Assembly: GCF_030817655.1 (NCBI RefSeq)
Contig: NZ_JAUSZM010000003.1
Location: 5,518,001-5,582,000 of the forward strand
Direction of reading: 5' to 3'
From: Streptomyces sp. V4I2
GTDB taxonomy: Bacteria > Actinomycetota > Actinomycetes > Streptomycetales > Streptomycetaceae
Length of the DNA: 64,000 nt
Position 1 is the first letter of the stretch. Each line of letters begins with the position of its first letter. The notes beneath the pieces were generated by a model. It searched no databases, was not told the DNA's origin, and saw nothing but the letters and a program-made list of their open reading frames with translations. The position numbers were made by a program, and so were the translations under genes. Positions 8,197-17,018 of the stretch are shown piece after piece.

Positions 8197-8487
8197 TCAG
8201 TGGGTCTCGGGACGGAGGACCTTGGTCCGGAGGACCGACTCGTTCAGGTTCATCTGGCGGTCGAGCTCCTTGACGACCGCAGGCTCGGCCTGCAGGTCGA
8301 TGACCGAGTAGATGCCCTCAGGCTTCTTCTTGATCTCGTACGAGAGACGACGACGGCCCCAGGTGTCGACCTTCTCGACCTTTCCGTTGCCCTCACGGAC
8401 GACGGAGAGGAAGTTCTCGATCAGGGGGGCGACGGCGCGCTCCTCCAGATCGGGGTCGAGGATGACCATCACCTCGTAGTGACGCAT
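8197..8487 (-). CDS. rpsF: 30S ribosomal protein S6
   Basis: The 96-residue protein starts MRHYEVMVILDPDLEERAV, typical of S6, and ends LRTKVLRPETH. The ATG at 8487 follows an AAAGGAGGTGGG ribosome-binding site at ideal spacing; the longer open frame to 8580 is upstream leader. S6 dimerises with S18 on the small subunit. It is the first gene of the operon, so its leader is the likely regulatory point. No C-terminal glutamate tail is present. Confidence 0.96.
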   Translation of the reverse strand: MRHYEVMVILDPDLEERAVAPLIENFLSVVREGNGKVEKVDTWGRRRLSYEIKKKPEGIYSVIDLQAEPAVVKELDRQMNLNESVLRTKVLRPETH

Positions 8488-8515
8488 GTAGAACCCACCT
8501 CCTTTGGACTCAACG

Positions 8516-8534
8516 GCCACGGCAGTTCCGTGGC
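8516..8534 (-). promoter_or_regulatory. Leader hairpin upstream of rpsF
   Basis: A perfect 7-bp stem GCCACGG/CCGTGGC with a 5-base loop lies about 30 bp upstream of the rpsF start. S6:S18-binding leader RNAs that give operon feedback are known in several bacteria. Whether this hairpin belongs to that class cannot be decided from primary sequence. Confidence 0.35.
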
Positions 8535-8752
8535 AGGAGGGTTGTGATGCGTACGCAACGGTATCGGCCGCCACTGACAATCGGGGGTCCCGAGAGGGAA
8601 TCCCTTGCCATGACGTGGGCAGACACCGGTACAGACGCTACAGACTACCCGCACAGCGGCTTCCGGTTGAAATCCGGCCGCGAGGACCGTCAATCTGTAC
8701 ACATCGGGTGTGTATGGCGCTACGGTGCGCCGTCTTCCGCAGGAGGTGCCCT

Positions 8753-9055
8753 ATGGCACAAGCAATGCGACCCAACACCGTCGGAGGCCTTTTCGCCACG
8801 GACGGCAGGCCCCACCCACTCCAGGACACATTGCTCGCGGTGACCCTGGTACTAGGCCTCACGTCGTTCGTCACGGCGATGTTCCACAGCCTGCATCTGC
8901 TCAGCTCCTGGACCGGCCTGGTGGGGATCATCACCGGCGCGTACGGGCAGTGGATTTCGGAGACGACGCGTGAGCGCTTCGGGCTGATCCTCGGCCTGGG
9001 TGCGGCGGGGGTCGGTTTCTTCCTCGGCATGGCGCACGGCGGTCTCTTCGGCTGA
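8753..9055 (+). CDS. Small membrane protein of unknown function
   Basis: The 100-residue product is preceded by an excellent AGGAGGTGCCCT ribosome-binding site. The start is MAQAMRPNTVGGLFATDG. Three hydrophobic stretches (about residues 27-45, 52-68 and 80-98) suggest an integral membrane protein with almost no soluble part. No enzymatic motif is visible and I do not recognise a named family. It is divergent from rpsF and lies upstream of femX, apparently with its own promoter. Confidence 0.8.
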   Translation: MAQAMRPNTVGGLFATDGRPHPLQDTLLAVTLVLGLTSFVTAMFHSLHLLSSWTGLVGIITGAYGQWISETTRERFGLILGLGAAGVGFFLGMAHGGLFG

Positions 9056-9233
9056 CGCCACGGACATCGCCCGCTGAACCACCCATAAAGTACGGCGGAA
9101 CGTCTCGGCGGCCACAGGCCGGGGCGAAGGTGCCGTATGCCCAGTCGGGGCGCTCGCCAGGCGCAGTAGGCTTCGGCGCGAGAGCCGGAGCCCCTGTACC
9201 CATGGGGACACACCAGCCCGAGGAGCGCCCCGA

Positions 9234-10355
9234 ATGAGCCTGACCCTGAGGACGATCAGCCGTGAGCAGCATCTGGCGTACATCCAGAGCCTGCCCTCGG
9301 CGAGCCACATGCAGGTTCCGGCCTGGGCCGACGTCAAGGCGGAGTGGCGCTCCGAGAGCCTCGGCTGGTTCGACGACCGCACGGGCGAGATGGTCGGTGC
9401 CGGCCTCGTTCTCTATCGCCAGCTCCCCAAGATCAAGCGTTACCTTGCCTACCTGCCCGAGGGCCCGGTCATCAACTGGTTCGCGCCGAATCTGACCGAG
9501 TGGTTGGAACCGATGCTCGCCCACCTCAAGCAGCAGGGCGCCTTCTCCGTGAAGATGGGCCCGCCGGTGATCATTCGGCGCTGGGAGGCCACCTCCATCA
9601 AGGCGGGTATCCAGAATCCGGACGTGAAGCGGCTGCGGGACATCGAGGCGGACTTCATCGAACCGCGCGCCTTCGAGGTCGCCGACAAGCTGCGCCGCAT
9701 GGGCTGGCAGCAGGGCGAGGACGGGGGCGCCGGCTTCGGCGACGTACAGCCCCGTTATGTCTTCCAGGTGCCGCTGGCGAACCGCTCCCTGGAAGAGGTC
9801 CACAAGAACTTCAACCAGCTGTGGCGCCGCAACATCAAGAAGGCCGAGAAGGCCGGCGTCGAGGTCGTCCAGGGCGGCTACCACGATCTTGAGGAATGGC
9901 AGCGCCTGTACGAGATCACGGCTGTGCGCGACCACTTCCGGCCCCGGCCGCTGTCGTACTTCCAGCGCATGTGGACGGCCCTCAACACCGAGGACCCCAA
10001 CCGCATGCGGCTGTACTTCGCCCGGCACGACGGTGTGAACCTGTCGGCGGCGACGATGCTGATCGTCGGCGGGCACGTCTGGTACTCCTACGGCGCCTCC
10101 GACAACATCGGCCGTGAGGTCCGGCCCTCGAACGCGATGCAGTGGCGGATGCTGCGCGACGCCTACGCGCTCGGCGGCACGGTCTACGACCTGCGGGGCA
10201 TCTCCGACTCGCTGGACGAGACCGACCACCTCTTCGGCCTGATCCAGTTCAAGGTGGGCACGGGCGGCCAGGCCGCCGAGTACCTCGGCGAGTGGGACTT
10301 CCCGTTGAACAAGCTGCTCCACAAGGCGCTCGACATCTACATGTCGCGTCGCTGA
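9234..10355 (+). CDS. femX: FemX-type aminoacyl-tRNA:lipid II transferase
   Basis: The 373-residue protein has the Fem/FmhB fold of two GNAT-like domains. Motifs include MQVPAWADVKAEW near the N terminus, LPKIKRYLAYLPEGPV, FNQLWRRNIKKAEKAGVEV and the C-terminal YDLRGISDSLDETDHLFGLIQFK. FemX enzymes attach the first glycine of the peptidoglycan cross-bridge to lipid II, using glycyl-tRNA. Streptomycetes have Gly1 bridges, so the role fits. The ATG at 9234 follows CGAGGAGCGCC. It is followed after 74 bp by a PLP-barrel gene, perhaps co-transcribed. Confidence 0.88.
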   Translation: MSLTLRTISREQHLAYIQSLPSASHMQVPAWADVKAEWRSESLGWFDDRTGEMVGAGLVLYRQLPKIKRYLAYLPEGPVINWFAPNLTEWLEPMLAHLKQQGAFSVKMGPPVIIRRWEATSIKAGIQNPDVKRLRDIEADFIEPRAFEVADKLRRMGWQQGEDGGAGFGDVQPRYVFQVPLANRSLEEVHKNFNQLWRRNIKKAEKAGVEVVQGGYHDLEEWQRLYEITAVRDHFRPRPLSYFQRMWTALNTEDPNRMRLYFARHDGVNLSAATMLIVGGHVWYSYGASDNIGREVRPSNAMQWRMLRDAYALGGTVYDLRGISDSLDETDHLFGLIQFKVGTGGQAAEYLGEWDFPLNKLLHKALDIYMSRR

Positions 10356-10429
10356 GGTCGCGTTCTTCGCTTCAATAGCTCCCATACCTCTGATACACCG
10401 CAGCCACGAGAAAGGTTCCAGGTCCGGCC

Positions 10430-11461
10430 ATGGCGCTCACCCTCTACGTCGACACCGCGCGCTGGCGGGCGCACCACAAGCACGTGCAGGAGCAGTTCCC
10501 GGGACTCGTCCCGGTCTGCAAGGGCAACGGCTACGGCTTCGGACACGAGCGGCTGGCGGAGGAGGCCACGCGGCTCGGCTCGGACGTCCTCGCCGTCGGC
10601 ACGACGTACGAGGCCGCCCGGATCAAGGACTGGTTCGGCGGTGACCTGCTGGTGCTGACGCCGTACCGGCGCGGCGAGGAGCCCGTCCCGCTGCCCGACC
10701 GGGTCATCCGCTCGGTGTCGTCGATCGACGGCGTGTACGGCCTCGTGGGCGCCCGGGTGGTCATTGAGGTGATGTCCTCGATGAAGCGGCACGGCATCAG
10801 CGAGCAGGATCTGCCACAGCTGCACGCGGCCATAGAGAACGTCCGCCTGGAGGGCTTCGCCATCCACCTCCCGCTGGACCGTACCGACGGCTCGGACGCC
10901 GTCGAGGAGGTCATCGGCTGGATGGACCGGCTGCGCGCGGCCCGCCTGCCCCTGCACACGATGTTCGTCAGCCACCTCAAGGCCGAGGACCTGGCCCGAC
11001 TGCAGCAGCAGTTCCCGCAGACCCGCTTCCGCGCCCGTATCGGCACGCGGCTGTGGCTGGGGGACCACGAGGCCACCGAGTACCGCGGGGCCGTTCTGGA
11101 CGTCTCGCGGGTGGCCAAGGGCGACCGCTTCGGCTACCGGCAGCAGAAGGCCGCCTCGGACGGCTTCCTGGTGGTCGTGGCGGGCGGTACGTCCCACGGG
11201 GTGGGCCTGGAGGCCCCCAAGGCGCTGCACGGCGTCATGCCGCGCGCCAAGGGCGTCGCCCGCGCCGGCCTGGCCACGGTCAACCGGAACCTTTCTCCGT
11301 TCGTCTGGGGCGGCAAGCAGCGCTGGTTCGCCGAACCCCCGCACATGCAGGTCTCCATCCTGTTCGTCCCGTCCGACGCCCCGGAACCGAAGGTCGGTGA
11401 GGAACTGGTGGCCCATCTGCGGCACACGACCACGCAGTTCGACCGGCTCGTCGACCGCTGA
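10430..11461 (+). CDS. Alanine racemase-like PLP-barrel protein
   Basis: The 343-residue protein has an N-terminal fold-type III PLP barrel. The lysine expected to hold pyridoxal phosphate is in PVCKGNGYGFG, matching the alanine-racemase AVVKANAYGHG motif. The C-terminal half is less typical of Alr and lacks an obvious second catalytic tyrosine segment of the usual kind, so D-alanine synthesis is not assured. Placement directly after femX suggests a link to peptidoglycan or amino-acid metabolism. The gene ends before a strong hairpin shared with the convergent GT87 gene. Confidence 0.7.
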   Translation: MALTLYVDTARWRAHHKHVQEQFPGLVPVCKGNGYGFGHERLAEEATRLGSDVLAVGTTYEAARIKDWFGGDLLVLTPYRRGEEPVPLPDRVIRSVSSIDGVYGLVGARVVIEVMSSMKRHGISEQDLPQLHAAIENVRLEGFAIHLPLDRTDGSDAVEEVIGWMDRLRAARLPLHTMFVSHLKAEDLARLQQQFPQTRFRARIGTRLWLGDHEATEYRGAVLDVSRVAKGDRFGYRQQKAASDGFLVVVAGGTSHGVGLEAPKALHGVMPRAKGVARAGLATVNRNLSPFVWGGKQRWFAEPPHMQVSILFVPSDAPEPKVGEELVAHLRHTTTQFDRLVDR

Positions 11462-11504
11462 ACAGCGGCTCCCCGCCCGCTGAGCAAGCCAGGAACAGTC
11501 AAAA

Positions 11505-11531
11505 GGCCGTACACGGAACCCGTGTACGGCC
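11505..11531. terminator. Bidirectional terminator
   Basis: A perfect 12-bp stem (GGCCGTACACGG, 11505-11516, with 11520-11531) and a 3-base loop sit between the convergent PLP-barrel and GT87 genes. It is preceded by AAAA on the plus strand. Confidence 0.85.
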
Positions 11532-11562
11532 ATTTGCGGTGGTTCCCTTACGCCGCGTTCGC

Positions 11563-13083
11563 TCAGAGCGAACCGCCGGCAGAAGGGTCGGAGGGGGCCT
11601 CCCCGCCTCGGTTTCCCCACTCCACCTGAGGGACGTCGAAGTGGGCCGCGTGCCGCGGGGGATGGGCGGCGGGACCGAGGACGAAGACGTCCTCCGCACC
11701 GTCGAGCACGCCGCCCGAGGGATCGTCGTCGCCGGCCCGGCGCACCACGTCCCGTTCCGGCATGAAGATGTCGCGCACGACCACGACGCACAGGTACAGC
11801 GTGCCCAGCAGGTGCAGGGCGATGGCCCAGTGGTAGCCGTCGGTCGGCAGGCCCTTGTGGGCGTCGCCGCTGGTCGTGTACGCGAGGTACATCCAGATAC
11901 CCAGGAAGTACGCCACCTCGCACGCCTGCCAGATCAGGAAGTCCCGCCACTTGGGCCGGGCCAGCACGGCCAGCGGCACCAACCAGAGGACGTACTGCGG
12001 CGAGTAGACCTTGTTGGTAAGGATGAAGGCCGCGACGATCAGGAAGGCGAGCTGGGCGAAGCGGGGACGGCGCGGAGCGGTCAGCGTGAGCACCGCGATA
12101 CCTCCGCAGCACAGCAGCATCAACAGTGTGGCCATCGTGTTGACGGTCTCGGTGCTGGGCGGGTTGCTCGAGTTCTGGGACCAGATCAGCCAGAAGGAGC
12201 CGAAGTCGACGCCCCGCTCCTGACTGAACGTGTAGAACTTCGACCAGCCGTCGAAGGCGAAGAACATCACCGGCAGGTTCACGATCAGCCAGGCGACGAT
12301 CGCACCCACCAGGGCCGTCCCGTACTCCCGCCATCTGCCGGCGCGCCAGCACAGCACGAGCAACGGGCCGAGCAAGAGGAAGGGATAGAGCTTGGCGGCC
12401 GTGGCGAGCCCCAGCAGAACGCCGAAAGCGAGGGAGCGGCCCCGCGACCACATCAGCATCGCGGCGGCCGTCAGAGCGACCGCGAGAAGGTCCCAGTTGA
12501 TGGTGGCGGTGAGCGCGGCCGCGGGCGCCAGTGCGACCAACAGACCGTCCCAGGGGCGCCGGGCGTGCGTACGGGTCACGCAGACGGCGATGACGGCGGC
12601 GCACGCCATCAGCATCCCGGCGTTGACCATCCAGTACCACTGTTCCTGGTCCTGGATGCTGCCGCTGCTGGGTGTGAGCCAGCTGGCGACCTCCATGAAC
12701 ACTCCGGTCAGCACCGGGTATTCGAGGTACTGCATGTCGCCGGGGAGCTTGTCGAAGTAGGGCACGAGTCCGTCGGCGAAGCCGCGTCCCTGGTAGAGGT
12801 GCGGGATGTCCGAATAGCACGCGTGCGTGTACTGCGAGCTGGCGCCGAAGAACCAGGCACCGTTGTAACAGGGCGCCTTCTGGACCAGGCCGAGGGCGAA
12901 CATGCCGATCGCCACGAGAGCGATGATCCGGACGGGAGTCCACCAGGACGTCCCGAACAGGGCACGCCGCCCGACGGGGCCACCGATCAGCTCGCTGCCG
13001 TTCTTGGCGATCTCGTCGTTCTTGGTCGGCCGTACCAGGTCCGGCTCGTGCACGCTCGCTGGCGTCGATTCTGCACTGGGCAT
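11563..13083 (-). CDS. GT87-like membrane glycosyltransferase
   Basis: The 506-residue polytopic protein has about ten hydrophobic segments and an extracytoplasmic loop after the first (CYNGAWFFGASSQYTHACYSD). It resembles GT-C polyprenol-phosphate mannosyltransferases of the GT87/DUF2029 group, with YPVLTGVFMEV and INWDLLAVAL segments. Such enzymes build cell-wall or lipoglycan mannose chains. The start at 13083 (MPSAESTPAS) is chosen because the open frame further upstream runs through a terminator stem and a parS site. The acidic C-terminal tail is probably cytoplasmic. The exact acceptor is unknown. Confidence 0.75.
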   Translation of the reverse strand: MPSAESTPASVHEPDLVRPTKNDEIAKNGSELIGGPVGRRALFGTSWWTPVRIIALVAIGMFALGLVQKAPCYNGAWFFGASSQYTHACYSDIPHLYQGRGFADGLVPYFDKLPGDMQYLEYPVLTGVFMEVASWLTPSSGSIQDQEQWYWMVNAGMLMACAAVIAVCVTRTHARRPWDGLLVALAPAAALTATINWDLLAVALTAAAMLMWSRGRSLAFGVLLGLATAAKLYPFLLLGPLLVLCWRAGRWREYGTALVGAIVAWLIVNLPVMFFAFDGWSKFYTFSQERGVDFGSFWLIWSQNSSNPPSTETVNTMATLLMLLCCGGIAVLTLTAPRRPRFAQLAFLIVAAFILTNKVYSPQYVLWLVPLAVLARPKWRDFLIWQACEVAYFLGIWMYLAYTTSGDAHKGLPTDGYHWAIALHLLGTLYLCVVVVRDIFMPERDVVRRAGDDDPSGGVLDGAEDVFVLGPAAHPPRHAAHFDVPQVEWGNRGGEAPSDPSAGGSL

Positions 13084-13121
13084 GTCGCACATCCTGCCGT
13101 ACGCGCCTGGGAACATGCCGA

Positions 13122-13152
13122 GGGCCGCCGCACCTGGTGGGTGCGGCGGCCC
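13122..13152 (-). terminator. Terminator of the penicillin-binding protein gene
   Basis: A perfect 13-bp GC-rich stem (13122-13134 with 13140-13152) has a 5-base loop. It lies after the PBP stop codon on the minus strand and before the GT87 start. Confidence 0.7.
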
Positions 13153-13154
13153 CA

Positions 13155-13170
13155 TGTTTCACGTGAAACA
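13155..13170. other. parS site
   Basis: Perfect 16-bp TGTTTCACGTGAAACA, between the PBP gene and its terminator. Confidence 0.92.
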
Positions 13171-13192
13171 CCCTTGGCGGGCGATATGGCGG

Positions 13193-15904
13193 CTAACCGG
13201 CTGGGCCTCCGAAGATGCCGCCGTTGTTGTTTCCGTTGTTCCCGTTCTCGTCTGTCGGCGTGACTGTGGGTGTCTGGGTCACACCCCCGTCGGTGGTGCC
13301 TCCGGTGTCCGTCCCCCCGGTGTTGTCACCAGTGCACTGCCAGTCGAACTGGCAGCTCTCGGTCGGGGTGGGCGACGGCGACGGCGACGTCTGGCTGGGC
13401 GTCGGAGTCGGAGTCGGAGTGGCGGACGGCGTCTCGATGACCGTGGGAGTGGGCGTCGGACTCGGAACGTCGTTGACGATCTCGCCGATGGGCTCCGGAG
13501 TCGGGAAGGGCTCCGCCTTCACGCCTTTCAGCGCCTGTTCCATGTAGTCGTGCCAGATCTCGGACGGGAACGAGGCACCGTGGATCTTCTCCTGGCCACC
13601 CGTTCCGAACATCTTCAGGAACTCGCGGTTCTTCTTTGTCTCGTCGTCGTCCATCCGGAACATGGTGATCGACGTGGACAGCTGCGGGGTGTAGCCCACG
13701 AACCAGGCGGACTTGTTGCCGTCGGTGGTGCCGGTCTTGCCCGCCACCTCACGGTCGTCCAGCTTGGCGTTGGTGCCGGTGCCCTTGTCGACCACGGTTT
13801 TGAGGACGTCCGTGACGTTGTCGGCGACCTTCGGGTCGAAGGCGTCCGTGGGCGCGTCCTTGTGCGTGTAGATCTGACCGTCCTTGCTCGTGACCTTCTG
13901 GACCGAGAACGGCTCGCGCTGCGTGCCGCTGGCCGCGAACGTGGCGTAGGCACCCGCCATACGGATCGCGCTGGGGTCGGAGATGCCGATGGAGAAGGAC
14001 GGGAAGCTCGTGCCCGCGAGGCTGTTCTCCTTGAGGCCGGCGTCCATGGCCGCCTCCTTCACCTTGTCCAGCCCGACGTCCATGCCGAGCTGTACGAAGG
14101 CGGAGTTCACGGACTCCCGCATGGCCTCACGCAGGTCGATCTGGTACTTCGGAGGACTGCCGTACGACTCCTGGCCGTCGTTCTCCTGGAGCCACTCCTT
14201 GTCCTTCTCGTTCTTCCAGATCGTCCCGTCGTAGTTCTTGATCTTCAGATCGTTCTTGCCGCTGAACAGGCTCTTCGGGGATACGACCGTGCGCTCGTCC
14301 TGCGCCTGGCTCTCGCCCAGGTCCGGATCGCGCACACCCCACTTCATCGCCGCCGCGAGCACGAACGGCTTGAAGGTCGAACCCACCTGGGCGCCGGTCG
14401 CGTCGGCGTTGTTGGTGAAGTGCTTCGTCGCGTCCTCACCGCCGTAGATGGCCTTGATGGCACCGGTCGTCGGATCCACGGAGGCTCCGCCGAACTGGAC
14501 GTGGGTGTCCGTATCCGGGCGCTCCTTGGGCTTGATGTTCGCCTTCTGGACCTTCTGGACCGACTTCTCGAGTTCGTTGACCTTCTTCTTGTCGAAGGTC
14601 GTGTAGATCGAGTAACCGCCCTGCTGCATCTTGTCGGCGCTGATGACGTCGTTGTTGATCAGATACGCCTTGGCGAGGTCGACGAGATAACCCACCTGGC
14701 CGCTCAGCTCGTTGTTCGAGCGCGGGCTCTTCACCTCAGGAAGCTGCCGGTAGTCGGCCCGGACCGTGGGGCTCAGATGGCCGTACTCGACCATCTTGTC
14801 GAGCGTGTCCTGCATCTGCGCCAGAGCCCGCTTGCTGTTGGCCTCGGGAGTGGCGTTGGCCGGGTCGATGGACTGCGCGCCCGCCGGGTCGTAGTACGTG
14901 GCACCCTTGAGTGTCGCCGCGAGAAAGGCGCACTCTCCCTCGTTCAGGTCGACGGCGTCCTTGTTGAAGTACGCGCGGGCAGCCGCCTGGATGCCGTACG
15001 CCGAGCGACCGTAGTACGCGGAGTTCAGGTAACCCTCCATGATCTCGTCCTTCGACTTGGTGGCACCCACCTTGATCGAGACGAAGATCTCCTTGAACTT
15101 TCGCGAGACCGTCTGGGACTGGTCGTTCAGCATCGCGTTCTTCACGTACTGCTGGGTGATGGTCGAGCCACCCTGCGTCTCACCGCCCCGGGCCATGTTC
15201 AACACGGCACGGGCGATGCCCTTGGGGTCGATGCCGCTGTCCGTCTCGAAGGTCTTGTTCTCCTGCGAGATGACGGCGTACTGCATCGCCTTGGGGATCT
15301 GCGAGAGGTTGACGTTCTGGCGGTTCGTCTCACCGCCCGTGGCGACCATCTCGTCACCGTTGGCCCAGTAGTAGACGTTGTTCTGCGCCGTCGCCGTCTG
15401 GTCGATGTTCGGGACGCTCACCAGTGCGTACCCAACGCCCGCGACCGCGACCAGGCCTCCGAAGAAGCCGATGAACAGACCGGTCACCAGCTTCCACGAC
15501 GGCACCCAGCGCGCCACGCCGTACTTGCCGGCACGCGGGTAGTCGATGATCCGTTTCTTGTCCGGAGCGGCTGCACGCCCCCGGCCCCGCCCGGGGCCGG
15601 CCGCGCCGCCGGGGCCACTGCGCCGGCCGGCGCGGCCGGCGGGTTCGGCCGCTCTGCGTCGGCCACCGCTGCTGCTTCTCTGTGCCGCTCGGCGGGCCTC
15701 GGCGCGGCTGCCGAACTGACGTTCCTCGCCACCGGGACCGTAGGAATCCGACTCATGGGAACTCGCCCCATAGGAGTCGGAAGGAGACCCGGTGGCGCCT
15801 CGCGGAGCCGCGCGGCGGCCGGGGGACGAACCGGACTGGCCGCGTCGGGCCGCGGCACGTCCGCCTCCCTGCGGCTGCGGCGGTTTGCGACGGTGCTCGC
15901 TCAT
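13193..15904 (-). CDS. Class A bifunctional penicillin-binding protein
   Basis: The 903-residue protein polymerises and cross-links peptidoglycan. A basic, low-complexity cytoplasmic tail (1-135) precedes one membrane anchor (about 138-163). The GT51 glycosyltransferase domain has the catalytic-type E215 in SQENKTFETDSG and QGGSTITQQ (about 244-252). The transpeptidase domain has STFK (509-512), SVN (598-600) and KTG (723-725). The C-terminal end (about 790-903) is a Thr/Pro-rich then Gly/Asn-rich tail with two cysteines, probably spanning the wall. The ATG at 15904 follows GAGGAG. The histidine common in the first GT motif is replaced here, as in several actinobacterial homologues. It lies close to other wall genes. 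Confidence 0.93.
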   Translation of the reverse strand: MSEHRRKPPQPQGGGRAAARRGQSGSSPGRRAAPRGATGSPSDSYGASSHESDSYGPGGEERQFGSRAEARRAAQRSSSGGRRRAAEPAGRAGRRSGPGGAAGPGRGRGRAAAPDKKRIIDYPRAGKYGVARWVPSWKLVTGLFIGFFGGLVAVAGVGYALVSVPNIDQTATAQNNVYYWANGDEMVATGGETNRQNVNLSQIPKAMQYAVISQENKTFETDSGIDPKGIARAVLNMARGGETQGGSTITQQYVKNAMLNDQSQTVSRKFKEIFVSIKVGATKSKDEIMEGYLNSAYYGRSAYGIQAAARAYFNKDAVDLNEGECAFLAATLKGATYYDPAGAQSIDPANATPEANSKRALAQMQDTLDKMVEYGHLSPTVRADYRQLPEVKSPRSNNELSGQVGYLVDLAKAYLINNDVISADKMQQGGYSIYTTFDKKKVNELEKSVQKVQKANIKPKERPDTDTHVQFGGASVDPTTGAIKAIYGGEDATKHFTNNADATGAQVGSTFKPFVLAAAMKWGVRDPDLGESQAQDERTVVSPKSLFSGKNDLKIKNYDGTIWKNEKDKEWLQENDGQESYGSPPKYQIDLREAMRESVNSAFVQLGMDVGLDKVKEAAMDAGLKENSLAGTSFPSFSIGISDPSAIRMAGAYATFAASGTQREPFSVQKVTSKDGQIYTHKDAPTDAFDPKVADNVTDVLKTVVDKGTGTNAKLDDREVAGKTGTTDGNKSAWFVGYTPQLSTSITMFRMDDDETKKNREFLKMFGTGGQEKIHGASFPSEIWHDYMEQALKGVKAEPFPTPEPIGEIVNDVPSPTPTPTVIETPSATPTPTPTPSQTSPSPSPTPTESCQFDWQCTGDNTGGTDTGGTTDGGVTQTPTVTPTDENGNNGNNNGGIFGGPAG

Positions 15905-16290
15905 CGAACGACTACTCCTCGGGCAGGCGCACCTTTGCGCGCCTGGAAACGGCGGCTGGTTTCCGGTCCCCCCGAAGTACGGATGCGGTCGCTTTCGCAT
16001 TCATCCGTACTGCACCGAGGACCATGACGCCCCCCAGGCGTCACTCGGTTCCCGGTGGTGTGCATGGCGCACAGACTACGCACCGTCAAAACCTGCCTAG
16101 CCCCGAAGTTCACCCCAAACCAGGCAACTCGCTTCCCATGAATCAGTGATGTGATCCCGTTCACCGTCCCCCCTCTTGCCGCAACCGGAAGGCCGTTCTA
16201 TCGTCTGGATGTATCGAGTCGATACATCAGCTCGGCATAAAGACCGTCACGGCACCCGTCTCGACGGGTCGCGGCAGAGAGGAGGCGACG
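15905..16290. promoter_or_regulatory. PBP-PadR divergent intergenic region
   Basis: This 386-bp region separates the divergent PBP and PadR genes. Apart from the PadR operator at 16209-16227 it shows no gene-like frame with a plausible start. It presumably carries both promoters, but no -35/-10 pair stands out. Confidence 0.5.
16209..16227. promoter_or_regulatory. Candidate PadR operator
   Basis: A perfect inverted repeat ATGTATCGA-G-TCGATACAT sits about 64 bp upstream of the padR-like start. PadR-family proteins typically bind ATGT...ACAT palindromes in their own promoters, so autoregulation is likely. Confidence 0.65.
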
Positions 16291-16974
16291 ATGAGCCGGC
16301 GTTCCGGGATCCTCGAGTTCGCTGTACTCGGCCTGCTCCGCGAATCCCCGATGCACGGCTATGAGCTGCGCAAGCGACTCAACACGTCACTGGGTGTGTT
16401 CCGTGCGTTCAGCTACGGGACTCTGTACCCCTGCCTCAAGACGCTGGTCGCGAACGGCTGGTTGATCGAAGAGCCGGGGAACACCTCCGAGGACGCTCTC
16501 GCCGCACCACTCGCAGGGCGTCGCGCCAAGATCGTCTATCGGTTGACGGCGGAAGGTAAGGAGCACTTCGAGGAGCTCCTCTCCCAGACGGGGCCCGACG
16601 CGTACGAGGACGAGACCTTCGCCGCGCGTTTCGCCTTCTTCGGGCAGACCTCTCGCGATGTGCGCATGCGCGTTCTTGAGGGCCGCCGCAGCCGTCTGGA
16701 AGAGCGCCTGGAGAAGATGCGCGCCTCGCTGGCGCGCACCCGGGAGCGCCTCGACGACTACACGCTTGAGCTCCAGCGCCACGGAATGGAGTCCGTGGAG
16801 CGCGAAGTGCGCTGGCTGAACGAGCTCATCGAGAGCGAGCGGGCCGGACGGGACCTCAAGGGTTCCGGTTCCGGGGAGCCCGCTCAGCAGGACACCACAT
16901 CTGGAGCGACGGGCGATCTGCCCCGGCCGGGGAACACCTCCCGGCCGGATTCGCCCGACGACACCGCCACGTGA
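16291..16974 (+). CDS. PadR-family transcriptional regulator
   Basis: The 227-residue protein starts MSRRSGILEFAVLGLLRESP and contains the PadR winged-helix core: MHGYELRKRLN, then YGTLYPCLKTLVANGWL, then the wing. Residues about 120-185 form a charged helical segment, the usual PadR dimerisation domain. The last 40 residues are disordered. The ATG follows AGAGAGGAGGCGACG. It lies 45 bp upstream of the inositol-phosphate synthase gene on the same strand and probably shares its transcript. The palindrome at 16209 is the expected operator. The ligand is unknown. Confidence 0.9.
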   Translation: MSRRSGILEFAVLGLLRESPMHGYELRKRLNTSLGVFRAFSYGTLYPCLKTLVANGWLIEEPGNTSEDALAAPLAGRRAKIVYRLTAEGKEHFEELLSQTGPDAYEDETFAARFAFFGQTSRDVRMRVLEGRRSRLEERLEKMRASLARTRERLDDYTLELQRHGMESVEREVRWLNELIESERAGRDLKGSGSGEPAQQDTTSGATGDLPRPGNTSRPDSPDDTAT

Positions 16975-17018
16975 GAGCCCGCTCAGGGCCTCACTCGTAC
17001 ACACAGGGAGCAACCGGA

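Noticed and set aside
13084..13155. N-terminal extension of the GT87-like protein
   Set aside because: It would translate a perfect 13-bp terminator stem and part of a parS site.
12902..16027. An open frame of over 1000 codons antisense to the penicillin-binding protein gene
   Set aside because: It mirrors the codon-position GC bias of the PBP gene; its product lacks family similarity that I can see and is rich in Arg, Val and Gly as such shadows are.
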